Below are positions 41,936 to 52,454 of a stretch of 64,000 bases of DNA, piece by piece. Numbering within the stretch: the first letter of the stretch is position 1; the number at the start of each line of letters is the position of its first letter. Under the pieces are notes generated by a model that was not told the DNA's origin, ran no database searches, and was given only the letters and a program-made list of their open reading frames with translations. Origin of the DNA: Branchipolynoe longqiensis (Eukaryota > Annelida > Polychaeta > Phyllodocida > Polynoidae); NCBI GenBank assembly GCA_030323885.1, contig CM059193.1:56510749-56574748 (forward strand), read 5' to 3'. The translations under genes and the position numbers were made by a program.

Positions 41936-42660
41936 TCTCAAAATACATATTAAATGTGACATATACCAGTGAAATAAAATATATGATATACATTGTATGC
42001 AATATATCACAATGATTCTCACACTATGATATATATCTATGAAATATGATATAATTATGTCCATGAGACTGTCTCAAAAGGTGCTAAGTAATATGGGACA
42101 AAACTTTGTCCATTGTAATGATCAACACACTATCTACTTATGCATTTTCTCCGGAAAAACTGATTTATTTTTTACATGGTGTTTCATAATCCCAATAGAA
42201 TACATATTGATTTGAAGCAAATGTCCTTGTGTTTTCAGTGTAACCGTTTCTGTGCTGTTTTGTATCAATCATTACTATGGACAAAAAACCGAAGAGCTAG
42301 AACCTTTTGAGACAGGTTTGTATACATTACACACAATATATATGAAATGGATATGTATGGGCAAAATACAAATTATATGTGACATATATCAGTGAAATAT
42401 AATATATGATATACATTGTATGCAATGTATCACAATGATTCTCACACTATGATATATATCTATGAAATATGATATATGTATATACATTACACATAATATA
42501 TATGAAATGGATAAGTATTGGCAAAATACAAATTATACGTGACATATATCAGTGAAATATAATATATGATATACATTATATGCAATATATCAGGTATATG
42601 ATATGATATATATATATAATATCTATGATATATATGATATTTCATGTATATGCAAATAAT
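41936..42660. repeat. AT-rich DNA with three diverged direct repeats
   Basis: GACATATATCAGTGAAATAT blocks at 41,958, 42,381 and 42,540 each lead into GATATACATTRTATGCAAT. Between them lies a unique stretch (42,062-42,320) with no gene. Confidence 0.75.
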
Positions 42661-42734
42661 ATATCTGATATATATCTAAGATGAGCTCTTTAACAAAACA
42701 GGATGTTCTCATGACATTATAAAGAAGGATTGTT

Positions 42735-43050
42735 TTAATTAACGACACCTTTAGAGCGCATTGATTTTTATCAACGGCTATTGGACGTTAAATGTATGGT
42801 CATTCTGACATATTTCTTTGTAGGAAACCCACTGCCGCCGCATCAGCTACTCTTTCCGATAAGCAGCAAGGGGTCTTTCATATGCAGTTTCCCACATACA
42901 GGACAGCATATACCACAACCTTTGATGAATCAGTTGTGGACAACTGGTTGGAACAAAAAATAACCCAAACTGCAAATGTATCCACTGAGCAGGATCGGTA
43001 GGATGACCCACGCCTACACAGCTGGACACTCTACCGCCTGAGCTACGTCC
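42735..43050 (-). repeat. SINE-B, full length
   Basis: Minus strand: head ACGTAGCTCAGGCGGTAGAG, body and tail as at 30,735. About 85% identical by eye. Confidence 0.9.
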
Positions 43051-43335
43051 TCAGGTAATGAACACTCTCGGCCAGAAAGAGATCTTCTAGCCCTTGGAGA
43101 GCAAAAGTACACCCCGTAGCAGAGACATTCTGGGAGCAGAACACGTCAACCATTAAGGGCTTAATAAGATGGCTCCTCCACCAGATCGATTCCTTGCTCA
43201 AAGTACTGAGTCTGTCTAGCCTTACACTTCCAGATATTGACTCAACCTGAGCAGGGTCTCTGTATATTAAATTGTTATAATCAGATGATTTTAAGGTCTT
43301 ACCATATATTCTCGGTCATTATGACCTGCTTTACT
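43051..43335. other. No feature recognised
   Basis: Unique DNA without an open frame of note. Confidence 0.4.
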
Positions 43336-43339
43336 TTGA

Positions 43340-43673
43340 AGTTGCATAATCCAATGCTTTTGAGTTTCTGCCATTTTCTGAGGTAAAAATATTAGGTTGA
43401 TTGTTATAATCTACCTTACTTTAGTTTGAAATAAATTGTATTATAAATGGCTACGTTTTGATATATTTGTAGTGCAAACAAGTAAAATTAGTTTTCGCAA
43501 GAATGCCAAAACTCTGAAGCCATAGGCTTCAGCAGTAACCGGTTCAAGTAAATTGCCTCCTAGTCCCTTCTATTTGGCAACAAATGCTTAATATATGCAT
43601 CAGTATCTAAATTAGATATGTAGAATCAAATCTAGAACATTGTTTTGGTTTTGGAAATGTGATGCTTCATTAA
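43340..43673 (+). mobile_element. T1 TIR element, copy 5, diverged
   Basis: AGTTGCATAATCCAATGC to GAAATGTGATGCTTCATTA. The left flank reads TTGA; the right terminus is lost. Confidence 0.75.
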
Positions 43674-43940
43674 TTTCAAGTAAACAATTTTTATTTTAAA
43701 GAAAATCAACTTTGGAGATATTTGAATGAAAACATGCTAACTTAATTTTGGTGTGCACACCGAAATGCTGGACATGGGGTTTGTGTACCTGATTTTGAGC
43801 ACAGCGAAGGAGCAGCAAACTGCAATTAAATACTTAATATATGCACCAATATCTAAGCTGTACATGTGAGACCAAACGTAGGTAAACCTTTTGGCTTAAA
43901 AATGTTAACACTTTGATCGAATTGTGTAAGTTTAATTTTC
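43674..43940 (+). repeat. Second, older T1 fragment
   Basis: GGAGATATTTGAATGAAAAC, CACCAATATCTAAGCTG and TGATCGAATTGTGTAAG follow the T1 order with heavy substitution. Confidence 0.6.
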
Positions 43941-44240
43941 GAGTAACCCACTAGACCATACAGTTCCAGCATCCGCCGATTAGGGAGATCACCTGGTTCG
44001 AGTCCTGCTGGCTTTAAACTCTTAAGAAGGCTGATTTGATATAAAAACAAAAAGCAACCTAGTGCAGCTGACCGTAGTGCTAAGACATATGGTAAGTTTT
44101 CGTAATCGAATACATTGTACAAATGTAGGAAATATATTTCTAAATGCATGCATTATTTTAATTAAATTAATCTTAGAAGATTTGTTGTAAAGTGTGTATG
44201 CACTTAAATTATTTCCACTAATTGCTTTAAAGCATTGGGT
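43941..44240. other. No feature recognised
   Basis: Short unique stretch with a single tRNA-like B-box (GGTTCGAGTCC at 43,995) without a matching A box. Confidence 0.4.
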
Positions 44241-44243
44241 TTA

Positions 44244-45147
44244 AGCCCCTGTCACACCTCACCGGATTGGGGAAATGGAAAGAAACCGAACAAAGCCATT
44301 GATATCTGGCAAAGTCCGGTTTGTGTCTGTTGCATATCCTTTGATATCCGTTGATAACTGGCCCATTCCATTACAAGTTTTGAGCAAGCACAAAACTTGG
44401 AACGGATGCTGCCGGATTGACGTCTACAGTTCTTGTCCGGTTTGAGTTTGTTTAGTGCACTTATCATCCGTAGCCTATCCATTCATGTACATTTCATGTC
44501 TGTTTAATGTTTGTACTTCTGGTGGCCTTTGACCCGATATCGCCACATTTTGACACATTTCGATACATTTTGATACTTATCATGCCCGAACATGTCCGTT
44601 GCTCAATCCGGTGTAACGATTTCAACTTCCCCCCCTTCCCAAGTTCCCCCCCGGGAATCTGAAAACGTTTTTAACTTCCCTCCGGGGAAATTAAAAACGT
44701 TTTCAGATTCCTGGGGGGGGGGGGGGGAACTTAAAAACAGTTTCCAGATTCCTCCCCCTATTTTCAAATTCCCCCCTCCGGGAATTTAAAATTGTTTAAA
44801 AAACTTTAAAAAACGTTTTAAATTTCAGACCTATAATATTTTTTTCTTAACCATCTTGGAGACTTTTTGTGTCATTTGTGGTTAAATATGTTTTATTGTA
44901 CTAGTAATAATTTCCATTATGCTATTCTCTGTATATTATAATATTTTCATGAAAAATAACAAAAAATAACAAAAATAAAGAAAATTCCCCAAAAATGGGG
45001 GGAGGGAAAGTTAAAATGAGGGAGGGAATTTGAAAACGTTTTCAAATTCCCCTGGGAGGAATTTGAAAACGTTTTCAAGTTCCCGGGGGGGAACTTGAAT
45101 ATGGGGGGAATTTGAAATCTTTACACCGGCATAGAGTGACAGGCACT
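44244..45147 (-). mobile_element. T2 TIR element, copy 3, split by a T3 insertion
   Basis: The left end GCCCCTGTCACACCTCACC is at 44,245. The element runs through AAGTTTTG...CAAAACTT (44,375-44,398) to TTGCTCAATCCGG at 44,611, where the T3 element interrupts it. The last 18 bp (CATAGAGTGACAGGCAC) resume at 45,130. TTAA lies on both outer sides. Confidence 0.85.
44608..45129 (-). mobile_element. T3 hairpin-type element, copy 2, nested in T2
   Basis: CCGGTGTAACGATTTCAAC to GAAATCTTTACACCGG, 522 bp, in the opposite orientation to the copy at 1,556. It carries the same GAAAACGTTTTC palindromes and G/C-runs. Confidence 0.9.
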
Positions 45148-45167
45148 TAACCATTGTGTTGGGTACA

Positions 45168-45320
45168 GTGCACCCTCGTTAACATATACCAATATTGGGT
45201 TAGGGTGTCAGTTTTATCCGATTGTCTGAATTAACCAATGGTAAGGGGTAATATTTTATGACATAGATGGATTAATCAGGGTTGATGTCGTTTCTTTTGC
45301 AATGTCTATGACATTGGAAA
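45168..45320. repeat. Pogo-like MITE fragment
   Basis: TACAGTGCACCCTCGTTAAC resembles the CAGTACAACCCCGTTTAAC end at 40,082. The opposite end is not found. Confidence 0.45.
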
Positions 45321-45589
45321 GACATACAAAATGTACGCTGTACATGATTCACAACAACCTAATCAAACAGCACAACTTTAAGCATCAAATAACCATATAA
45401 AACCTATCAATTACAACTTTCTTGTTGTAAAGATAAGAATGACAGCTAAACTATATTCTAGCCATAATAATGCAATTTTCTGCTGACACAGCAGAACAGT
45501 TCACTTCTTCACTTACCTAAGAATACATATAATATCTTCTATAGCAAGGGTACATTAATGCAGACGCCATTCTTAAATGCATTACAGTT
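45321..45589. other. No feature recognised
   Basis: AT-rich unique DNA. Confidence 0.5.
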
Positions 45590-45850
45590 GCATAAACAGA
45601 AATATTTGAATTTGTGCCATTTTAGTTATAGAAATATATTAGGTTGAAGGCTATAATATATTTTTAGTTTAGTGAAGGCAAAGTATATTTCAAAGGGTTA
45701 ACGTTGGAGATATTTAAAGGGGCATAATCTATTGCCTTTGGGTTTCTGCCATTTTTAGAAGTTCATTTTAGGTTTATCGTCATAATCTACCTTAATTTAG
45801 TTTAATTTGTGGAATTCTTTTTTATTTGGCTAAATGTTGGAGATATTTAG
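45590..45850 (+). repeat. Two T1 5' fragments in tandem
   Basis: AGTTGCATAAACAGAAATA (45,588) and GGGCATAATCTATTGCCTTTG (45,720) each start a T1-like block that stops after GGAGATATTTA. Confidence 0.6.
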
Positions 45851-45863
45851 AAATACTAAATTC

Positions 45864-45897
45864 GCCGCCCCCCACCCGCATTGAGGTGGGGGGCGGC
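45864..45897. other. Perfect GC hairpin, 13-bp stem and 8-nt loop
   Basis: GCCGCCCCCCACC (45,864-45,876) pairs with GGTGGGGGGCGGC (45,885-45,897). It is followed at once by G-runs at 45,898-45,932 able to form a quadruplex. Confidence 0.9.
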
Positions 45898-46134
45898 GGC
45901 GGGCGGGGGCGGGGGCGGGGGGGGGGGCAGGGAGGGGAGTGAGCACCACCATGCCAGGCTCACAGGCTGACACTCCACTCAACTCTCCCCAACCAATCAA
46001 AATCCAATACCCAGCTACCAATCACACCACACTACGATCCGCAGCCCTCCACGCTGCCCATCGAAATGTCAATCTGCAACAGCGCCTCCGACTGACAACT
46101 ACTACGCCACCCTCTTTTCAGCCACCCACCCACA

Positions 46135-46345
46135 CCATCTAAGGGCATATCATGGCTGGGAACCCACTTGTAACAGTGCACACTCATGGCGACTTTATAG
46201 TGCTGCCCCACTGGTGGGCGCCTAGGCTGCTAGCACCATAACCCAATATCCGACTCAGTCACATTATCATAATACTTAGTAAACCAGTCCTTGCCCTATC
46301 CTAATAATGCTGAGCGCCAGGTTAGTTAGCGAGAAGCGACAATTG
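46135..46345 (-). repeat. SINE-A fragment, tail and body
   Basis: CATCTAAGGGCATATCATGG to GCTGAGCGCCAGG. The head is missing; a complete copy follows. Confidence 0.8.
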
Positions 46346-46692
46346 GTTGGTTGTTGCAGTTTTACATCCTGGCAACATCTAAAGTCGTATCAGGACAGGT
46401 ACCGACTTGTGACAGTGCACACTCATGACGACTTTATAGTGTTGCCCCACTTGTGGAAGACCAGGTCGATAGCACCATGACCTGATATCCCACTCAGTCA
46501 CATTATCCTGACACTTAGCCAACCAATCCTTGCGCGATCATAATAACGCCGAGTGCCTGGATAGGAAGTGACAAATGTCAATTCTTTAAGTCATTGGTTT
46601 GACTCAACCAGGGTTCGAGTCCGTGGGATCGAATCCCATGATCTACCAAAACGGGAGACGGACGCTCAACTCATTCGGCCATCCCGTCTGGT
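46346..46692 (-). repeat. SINE-A, full length
   Basis: TTGGTTGTTGCAGTTTTACA to the head complement CATTCGGCCATCCCGTCTGG. Confidence 0.9.
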
Positions 46693-46749
46693 TATTAATT
46701 AATTAGTTTACTGAAACAATAAGTAATTTTCTAGTGAATCAGGCCTGCG

Positions 46750-46960
46750 TCCGTTGTTAATTTGGCGCGGTGCATTGTGGGTGTCAACTTAGTGAGGAGG
46801 ATTACAGTCGGGCACGCACGTCCTGATGCAGACCCGGCCATATACACCAATCTGCGCCCCACTCCCGCTAGGGGGCGCCTCGGTAGTTACAGCCACAGCA
46901 ACGCCACGCCGCACGCCGCCAGAGGGCGGCAGGGGGCGGCACCGGAGAAGGAGAGGGGCG
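46750..46960. promoter_or_regulatory. CpG-rich block with two CTCF-like motifs
   Basis: CCGCTAGGGGGCGCC (46,865-46,879) and CCGCCAGAGGGCGGC (46,916-46,930) fit the animal CTCF core (CCNCNAGGGGGCGCY). The block has high CpG density. A third motif, CCACCAGGGGGCGGG, lies at 47,420-47,434 across the GT-rich array. Insulator function is inference. Confidence 0.4.
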
Positions 46961-47345
46961 GGTGTGTGTGTGTTGGGTGTGTATATTGGGTGTGTGTTGG
47001 GTGTGTGTTGGGTGTGTGTTGGGTGTGTGTTGGGTGTGTGTTGGATGTGTGTTGGGTGTGTGTTGGGTGTGTGTTGGGTGTGTGTTGGGTGTGTGTGGGT
47101 GTGTGTTGGGTGTGTGTTGGTGTGTGTTGGTGTGTTGGGTGTGTGTTGGGTGTGTGTTGGGTGTGTGTTGGGTGTGTGTTGGGTGTGTGTTGGGTGTGTG
47201 TTGGATGTGTGTTGGGTGTGTGTTGGGTGTGTGTTGGGTGTGTGTTGGATGTGTATTGGATGTGTGTTGGGTGTGTGGGTGTGGATGTGTGGTTGTGGGT
47301 GTGGGTGTGTGTAGGCGTGGAGTTGTGGCAGTGTGGGTGTGGATG
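46960..47345 (+). repeat. 11-bp minisatellite TTGGGTGTGTG, about 30 units
   Basis: Tandem TTGGGTGTGTG with occasional TTGGATGTGTG variants. Period 11 gives frames that repeat every 11 codons (Cys/Val/Gly/Trp). Not a gene. Confidence 0.95.
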
Positions 47346-47419
47346 TAGGTGTTAGGGTATAGTGTTGGTGTTGGTGTGGTAGTGGGTGTGGGTGTGGGGA
47401 GAACAGGTGGCTGCTCCGT

Positions 47420-47434
47420 CCACCAGGGGGCGGG
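47420..47434. promoter_or_regulatory. CTCF-like motif CCACCAGGGGGCGGG
   Basis: Close match to the CTCF core, placed between two GT-rich minisatellites. See also 46,865 and 46,916. Confidence 0.4.
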
Positions 47435-47631
47435 TCGGCATAAATCTGGGGCTCCGTGGGACGACGAGGTGTCGGCGTCGCTCTCTGTTGTCACCGGAAG
47501 TGGCCCTTAGGTGACCCGCGTTCCCACCACCACCGGGTGTAGTGGGGGTGTGTGGTGGGGGTGGGGGGGGGAGGATGTTGCGGGTGTTGTGAGGATGTTA
47601 ACTGCTGCTTTACGGTGGTGGTGTTTATGGG

Positions 47632-47700
47632 TGTGGACGTGTGGACGTGTGGACGTGTGGACGTGTGGACGTGTGGACGTGTGGACGTGTGGACGTATGG
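47632..47700 (+). repeat. 8-bp tandem repeat GTGGACGT, about 8 units
   Basis: Nearly perfect GTGGACGT units followed by a loose GT-rich stretch (GGTGTTGGTGTAGGTG) to about 47,945. Confidence 0.95.
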
Positions 47701-47704
47701 TTTG

Positions 47705-47945
47705 TTGAAAGGTGGGTGTGGGTGTTGGTGTTGGTGTAGGTGAAGAGGTTGATATTGGTGTGGATGTAGGTGTTACTGTTGGAACTGGTGTGGGTGTTGT
47801 TATTGATGCCGGTGTTGGTATTGGTGTAGGTGTGAGTGTTGGTGTTAATAATGGTGTCAGTGTTAATAACAGGTTCTCACTGATTCGGTCATTGTGGGTG
47901 TGGGTGGGTGTAGGTGTTGGTGTGGGTGTGAGTGTGGGTGTTGGC
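47705..47945 (+). repeat. GGTGT-rich simple sequence
   Basis: Six-base words GGTGTT, GGTGTG and GGTGTA without strict periodicity. Confidence 0.8.
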
Positions 47946-47954
47946 TGATACAAT

Positions 47955-48015
47955 TCAGTACCCGTCCTGATATAACCCTAGATGTTGCCAGGACGTGAAA
48001 CCCCAACAAGCAAAC
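47955..48015 (+). repeat. SINE-A tail fragment
   Basis: AGTACCCGTCCTGATATAAC to CCAGGACGTGAAACCCCAAC. Confidence 0.85.
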
Positions 48016-48065
48016 AAACTAACAAACCACCCACCCAGATCCCGTAGAATACAAAAACAAGTTTT

Positions 48066-48388
48066 TTAAATTTAACGACGCCTCTAGAGCACATTGGTTT
48101 TTATCACTGGCTATTGGACCTCAAACATATGCTCATTCTGACATATTTCTTTAGAGGACACCTGCTGCCGCCACAGAGGCTACGCTTTCCGATAAGCAGC
48201 AAGGGGTCTTTTATATGCACTTTTCCACAGACAGGACAGCATATTCCACAGCCTTTGATGAACCACTTGTGGACCACTCGTTGGAATGGAAAATAGCCCA
48301 AACTGCAAATGTGTCCACTGAGACGGATTGATCGGATGACACACACCTTCACAGGTGGACACTCTACCGCCTTATCTACGTCACGCTC
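48066..48388 (-). repeat. SINE-B, full length
   Basis: Minus strand: head GACGTAGATAAGGCGGTAGA, body and tail as at 30,735. Confidence 0.9.
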
Positions 48389-48655
48389 CCCCACCCCCTC
48401 CCATAGAATACAAATACTGAGGGCTAAATGAAGTTCGTGGAGTTGGTGGTGGTGCTGCTGGTATGAGAGAGGCCGTCCTAATGTCATGTCGCGCCGCTAG
48501 GTGTCACCACAGTGCTGACGTGGCGCATACGGCGTCCGAGATAAACTTCCGGTTGTCGATGGCACTCTGGTGTGGGTGTGTGTGTTGGGGGGGGCGGCTG
48601 GGTTGGTGAGAGGGGGCGATAAATGGGGGGAACAAGGCAGCAGGCGCGCAGGGCT
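48389..48655. other. Unique DNA with CpG
   Basis: Contains GGTGTGTGTGTTGGGG at 48,571 and no recognised gene. Confidence 0.4.
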
Positions 48656-48790
48656 CGTTGGTGATAGGTGATGGGTGATGGGTGGTGGGAGGGTTGTGGG
48701 TCGTGGGTGGTCGAAGTGGGTAGTGGGTTGTGGTGTGTTGTGTGTGGTGGGTGGTGGGTGGTGGGTGGTGGGTGGTGCATGGTTGGCAGT
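48656..48790 (+). repeat. GGTGGGT-type simple repeat
   Basis: Seven-base words GGTGGGT and GATGGGTG. Frames are Gly/Trp/Val-rich artefacts. Confidence 0.85.
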
Positions 48791-48802
48791 GGGCGGTTGG
48801 TT

Positions 48803-49103
48803 GGTTGTTGGAGCTTTACATCCTGGCAACATCAAAGGTCATATCAGGACGGGTACCGACTTGTGACAATGCGCACTCATGGTGACTTTATAGTGCTGCC
48901 CCACTGGGAGATCAGGCCACCAGCACCATAACCTGATACCCCACTCAGTCACATTATCCTGACTCTGAACTAACCAGTCCTTACCCTCTCTTAATAAAGC
49001 CTAGCGCCTGGCTAGGAAGCGACAAGTATCAATTTTTAAGTCATTGGTTTGACTCGGCCAGGTTTACGATCTACCAAAATGGGAGACGGACACTCAACTC
49101 GCG
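48803..49103 (-). repeat. SINE-A, near full length
   Basis: TTGGTTGGTTGTTGGAGCTT to GGGAGACGGACACTCAACTC. Confidence 0.9.
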
Positions 49104-49516
49104 ATGGGCGGTCGGTGGTGGATGGTGGTTGGTGGATGGTTGGCAATGGATAATGGCCCTCAAAACATCAGTCCGCAACAGCGCCTCTGACTGACAACTA
49201 CTACACCAACCTCCTTTCACCTAGCCACCCACACCTGCCGATTACTTGTCGAGCCAATCAAATGAACTATTAAATTACATGTTAAAATTGAAATAGAAGT
49301 CAATTAACAGAGTTAATTAACCACCTCATTAATAATAGCCACTTGACAACTGAGCAAATGGCAGATCACCTTTACTTGATTAAATGTAGCCCATACACTC
49401 ATTTAACACTGTACAAATTCATTTCTGCTTATTATCTTGTTGTTCATCATTGTTGTACCAACATGATCCATATGTTTCACTTACCATCTCATGCCCATAT
49501 GTCATCACCTTACCCT
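49104..49516. other. Unique DNA, AT-rich
   Basis: No gene or repeat recognised. It contains AATTAACAGAGTTAATTAAC, an imperfect homeodomain-type palindrome. Confidence 0.4.
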
Positions 49517-49939
49517 GTCACACTACAACGTAACGACGTCAGCGTAGGGAGAATGTGAAAAACGTCGAACTTCTCGGCGTAGTATGCAAATTTGGGCACA
49601 AGTTGAACGTGGATGCAGCGTAGTTGACGAGAGCGTAACGTCGGTAAAGCGTAGTAATAGCGTCATTCAACGAGAGAGGACAACGTCATTACGCTCACGG
49701 AACGTTATGTACGTTATTCCATCGCCAGAACTACATTGTCCATGTTGCCGGAAACATGCATAATTCAAAATCCCTGACTACGGGCCTGATATTATGAATA
49801 CCATAGAGACAGTTCGTAGCGCGCGTCGCTACGCGTAATGTTAACTTCCGGTAGTAGATTCAAAGGCTTGTCCAGTCCTTACCTGGCCACCGTCGTCGAC
49901 GGATCACTGAATGAATAGAAAATTGTTTGTTTGTTCGCG

Positions 49940-51106
49940 ATGCCGAAAGTTGGTAGGATTAAAAGTGTTGTCGGTAGATATTCAAAGGCGTTGTTGAGAT
50001 CTATGGAGGATTCAGAAGATTCGCGATCTGGCTCAAAGGAGGGCAAACATATTGGTCGTAAGGTGTCGTCAAGTAGGATGCAGATGGCGGATTTGAATGG
50101 AGGATCTCCGATACCATCAACATCTCGGACTGGAGGAGCATCATTGGAGGAAATTGCATTACTTCTGGATGCAAAGTTATCAGCTGCCCAAGAGCCAGTT
50201 TTGGCAAGACTTCAGTGCTTGGAAACAGCACGTAATAGTTATTCGGCAAATGTGGGTCAGGATGACGTCATGGAGGATGTGACCGACGATATACGGTCGG
50301 GATGTAATACTCCGGTTCGTCCGTCTCAAGCAATAACTTCGACGCCCAAGATGCGCACGAGTAAAGGTAAAGTGCATAATTCGTCTTCTTCTATCGTACC
50401 ACGAAAGCGTTGTGCGAATGATGAACAATTTAATGTGGATGGATCGGATAGCGATGATTCTGTGATGTTGGAAATGATTAGATTAGCAGGAAAGAAGGCA
50501 CGTAAATCTAAAACTTTTAAATTGTTACCGCACAAATATATTATTAGAAATGAAAAAAAGGGGAAAGTAGGGCAAGGCGAAGCAACTTGGTTTGAGTACC
50601 TTGCAGCTATGAGGAGAATGGTGAGACGAGGGGATGTACCAGTGGATTGGGGACAGCATATAGAAGACCACATAGATACACTGTTAGATATGGCCCAAAA
50701 TTATTCGTGGCAGACATGTTTGAACTTTAGTGAAAAAATATTTAACATGATTGCGGACAAGAGGCTGCCAGAAGGGTGGTCGGATCAAGGGAAGATCATA
50801 GAAATACGGAGAGATATCTGTGGGCTGGGTAAGCGTGTAGAACAGACACCTAAACAAGGGGCGTGGTCACAATATGCTGAATATCGGAAGGGTGTGGATC
50901 CAAGACCTTGCATTGTGTGGAACAAGGGTGGCACGTGTGGCTTCACTGGTGACCATGGAGATGGAATCAACAAATTCATGCACATCTGTGCGTACTGCGC
51001 ATTTAAATTGCGCCGTAAGCATTCACACAAAGAAACTGATTGCAGATCTAAGCAATGTGCGAAGGAAGTTGCCACTGATGATACTGAACATGTCAAAAGT
51101 TTTTAA
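49940..51106 (+). CDS. ORF1, gag-like protein with C-terminal zinc-knuckle
   Basis: 388 codons from the ATG at 49,940; an upstream TTG at 49,931 is the only alternative start. The N-terminus (1-60) is basic and Ser-rich; residues 60-170 are low complexity and acidic in places. The C-terminus holds a Cys/His cluster: C324, C333, H348, C350, C353, H361 or H363 and C368, spaced like zinc-binding motifs of DIRS-order gag proteins. The likely role is RNA packaging in the cytoplasm (inference from position and zinc cluster). The frame is intact. It ends in a T5 run, and the next frame (ORF2) is already open from 51,088, so a -1 frameshift could join the two. It shares no sequence I can name with gag proteins of other retroelements. 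Confidence 0.8.
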   Translation: MPKVGRIKSVVGRYSKALLRSMEDSEDSRSGSKEGKHIGRKVSSSRMQMADLNGGSPIPSTSRTGGASLEEIALLLDAKLSAAQEPVLARLQCLETARNSYSANVGQDDVMEDVTDDIRSGCNTPVRPSQAITSTPKMRTSKGKVHNSSSSIVPRKRCANDEQFNVDGSDSDDSVMLEMIRLAGKKARKSKTFKLLPHKYIIRNEKKGKVGQGEATWFEYLAAMRRMVRRGDVPVDWGQHIEDHIDTLLDMAQNYSWQTCLNFSEKIFNMIADKRLPEGWSDQGKIIEIRRDICGLGKRVEQTPKQGAWSQYAEYRKGVDPRPCIVWNKGGTCGFTGDHGDGINKFMHICAYCAFKLRRKHSHKETDCRSKQCAKEVATDDTEHVKSF

Positions 51107-52314
51107 TACGCAGTGGGCCGGGTGCTGCGATTACTGAAGAGACAGTGCGTATAGCAGATGTCGGCGTGTGCCAGTTTCCCGATTGCTCTACAGATGTCGC
51201 CACCGCCGTCCGTCCAGAACCAAGTAGCCCAGTCGGCAAGTGTCACAGTCAGGTCGGTCAATTTGTTGCGTCGGTGTCATGTCGACCTTCTAAGCTACTG
51301 TTAGCACCTACCGTTCTCAGTACCGACATTAACTCTAATGTATGTCAGAAGGGTGAACAAATGGGTACTAATATAAGGCGAGTACGATCACCAAGTGTAC
51401 ACGTGAGTCTCAATAATAATGTTTTTTCAGTTAAATTTAACAGACGGCACTGTACGTCAGATGTAGTGGCTTCGGAATGTGACGCAAGAAATGAGTATTC
51501 TAAATATGTTTCTACCGGACAGAAGTGTAAATGGTTTTCGTCTCGCCATAACAGTAGATATAAATATGTTTGGTTCAATAGGAGCCGGCGTAGCTGGAAT
51601 AATATTAGAGATACATGTTTTGAGAATGGTGCGCCCGTGACAGTAGCATTAGGTACAGTGACACATCGCACATCGACGACTGACAGTTTGCTGCCGACTG
51701 GGCCCATGACGTGCCAGTCGGTTGATGCCGACAAGTCTGCTTCGTATCAGTCCCGCTGCTCGGGAAGTGATCCTATTGTTGCTGATTCACTGACTACTAG
51801 GCTGCTGCCTCTGGACAGGTCCCATGAATGTCGGAACTCTGGCTCGAATGCATGCTTTGCTGACTGTGACTGTACATGTGGGGACGGTTGTTACTTACCC
51901 AATAATCCTATAGTTAGCCCGGTCGCTAACTTAGTTAGAACTTCATCTTATAGCCCTTGCCAACTGTCTTGTCGTCATCACCATGCGCCTGAATTGTTGA
52001 TTAATGTTGAATCCCCTGTTGTTGTTCATGAAGATGTTGGTAAGGGCCGTACTGTACTTAATTCTTCCAATGGAAAAGATTTGGCTTGTGCAGAGATCTG
52101 CACTGACTGTGCTAATGATGACATTACCGGGGTCCCCATGTTGGGCGAAACACACTTTTTAGCTACTAATACGGGAGGAGGTAGTGGTAGCCGAGACCCC
52201 ATTAAGCGTTTATTGCCTCTGATTGAAGTTGTGGCACCTATTACTGTTCCTGTTAAAGTTGTTTCATCGTTGAAAGTTGAAGAGGGTATAGACCTTCCTG
52301 TGATGTGTGATTAA
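51088..52314 (+). CDS. ORF2, Cys-rich protein of unknown function
   Basis: The frame is open from 51,088 and overlaps the last 18 bases of ORF1 in the -1 frame. It has no ATG near its start (the first lies in residues MGTNIRR at 51,361), so translation by frameshift at the T-run 51,100-51,104, or from an internal codon, must be assumed. About 400 codons, Cys- and Ser-rich, with CDCTCGDGC and CAEICTDCA clusters. I recognise no domain and no RT motif. It could be the N-terminal extension of the polyprotein, since the RT frame opens 36 bases downstream in the next -1 frame (from 52,350). It is an intact 1.2-kb frame, which argues for past selection rather than chance. Confidence 0.55.
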   Translation, partial: TCQKFLIRSGPGAAITEETVRIADVGVCQFPDCSTDVATAVRPEPSSPVGKCHSQVGQFVASVSCRPSKLLLAPTVLSTDINSNVCQKGEQMGTNIRRVRSPSVHVSLNNNVFSVKFNRRHCTSDVVASECDARNEYSKYVSTGQKCKWFSSRHNSRYKYVWFNRSRRSWNNIRDTCFENGAPVTVALGTVTHRTSTTDSLLPTGPMTCQSVDADKSASYQSRCSGSDPIVADSLTTRLLPLDRSHECRNSGSNACFADCDCTCGDGCYLPNNPIVSPVANLVRTSSYSPCQLSCRHHHAPELLINVESPVVVHEDVGKGRTVLNSSNGKDLACAEICTDCANDDITGVPMLGETHFLATNTGGGSGSRDPIKRLLPLIEVVAPITVPVKVVSSLKVEEGIDLPVMCD

Positions 52315-52454
52315 GAACCGACTCTACTCAACGACGTCTAGTTTCATAATGCCTTTATTCGGGTTCCACACAGCTGCTGCCGGCGGCCCGGCTTGGGTTT
52401 CGGTTTCGGGTTGTTACATACATCACACTTCCCGTTGTGCTGCCAGTTCCATTG

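Noticed and set aside
46762..47494. Cys/Val/Gly-rich secreted-looking protein of about 197 codons
   Set aside because: It repeats every 11 codons because of the 11-bp GT minisatellite.
49104..49516. Promoter of the retrotransposon
   Set aside because: It lies outside the T4 element, so it cannot belong to the retrotransposon. No TATA or initiator motif stood out.
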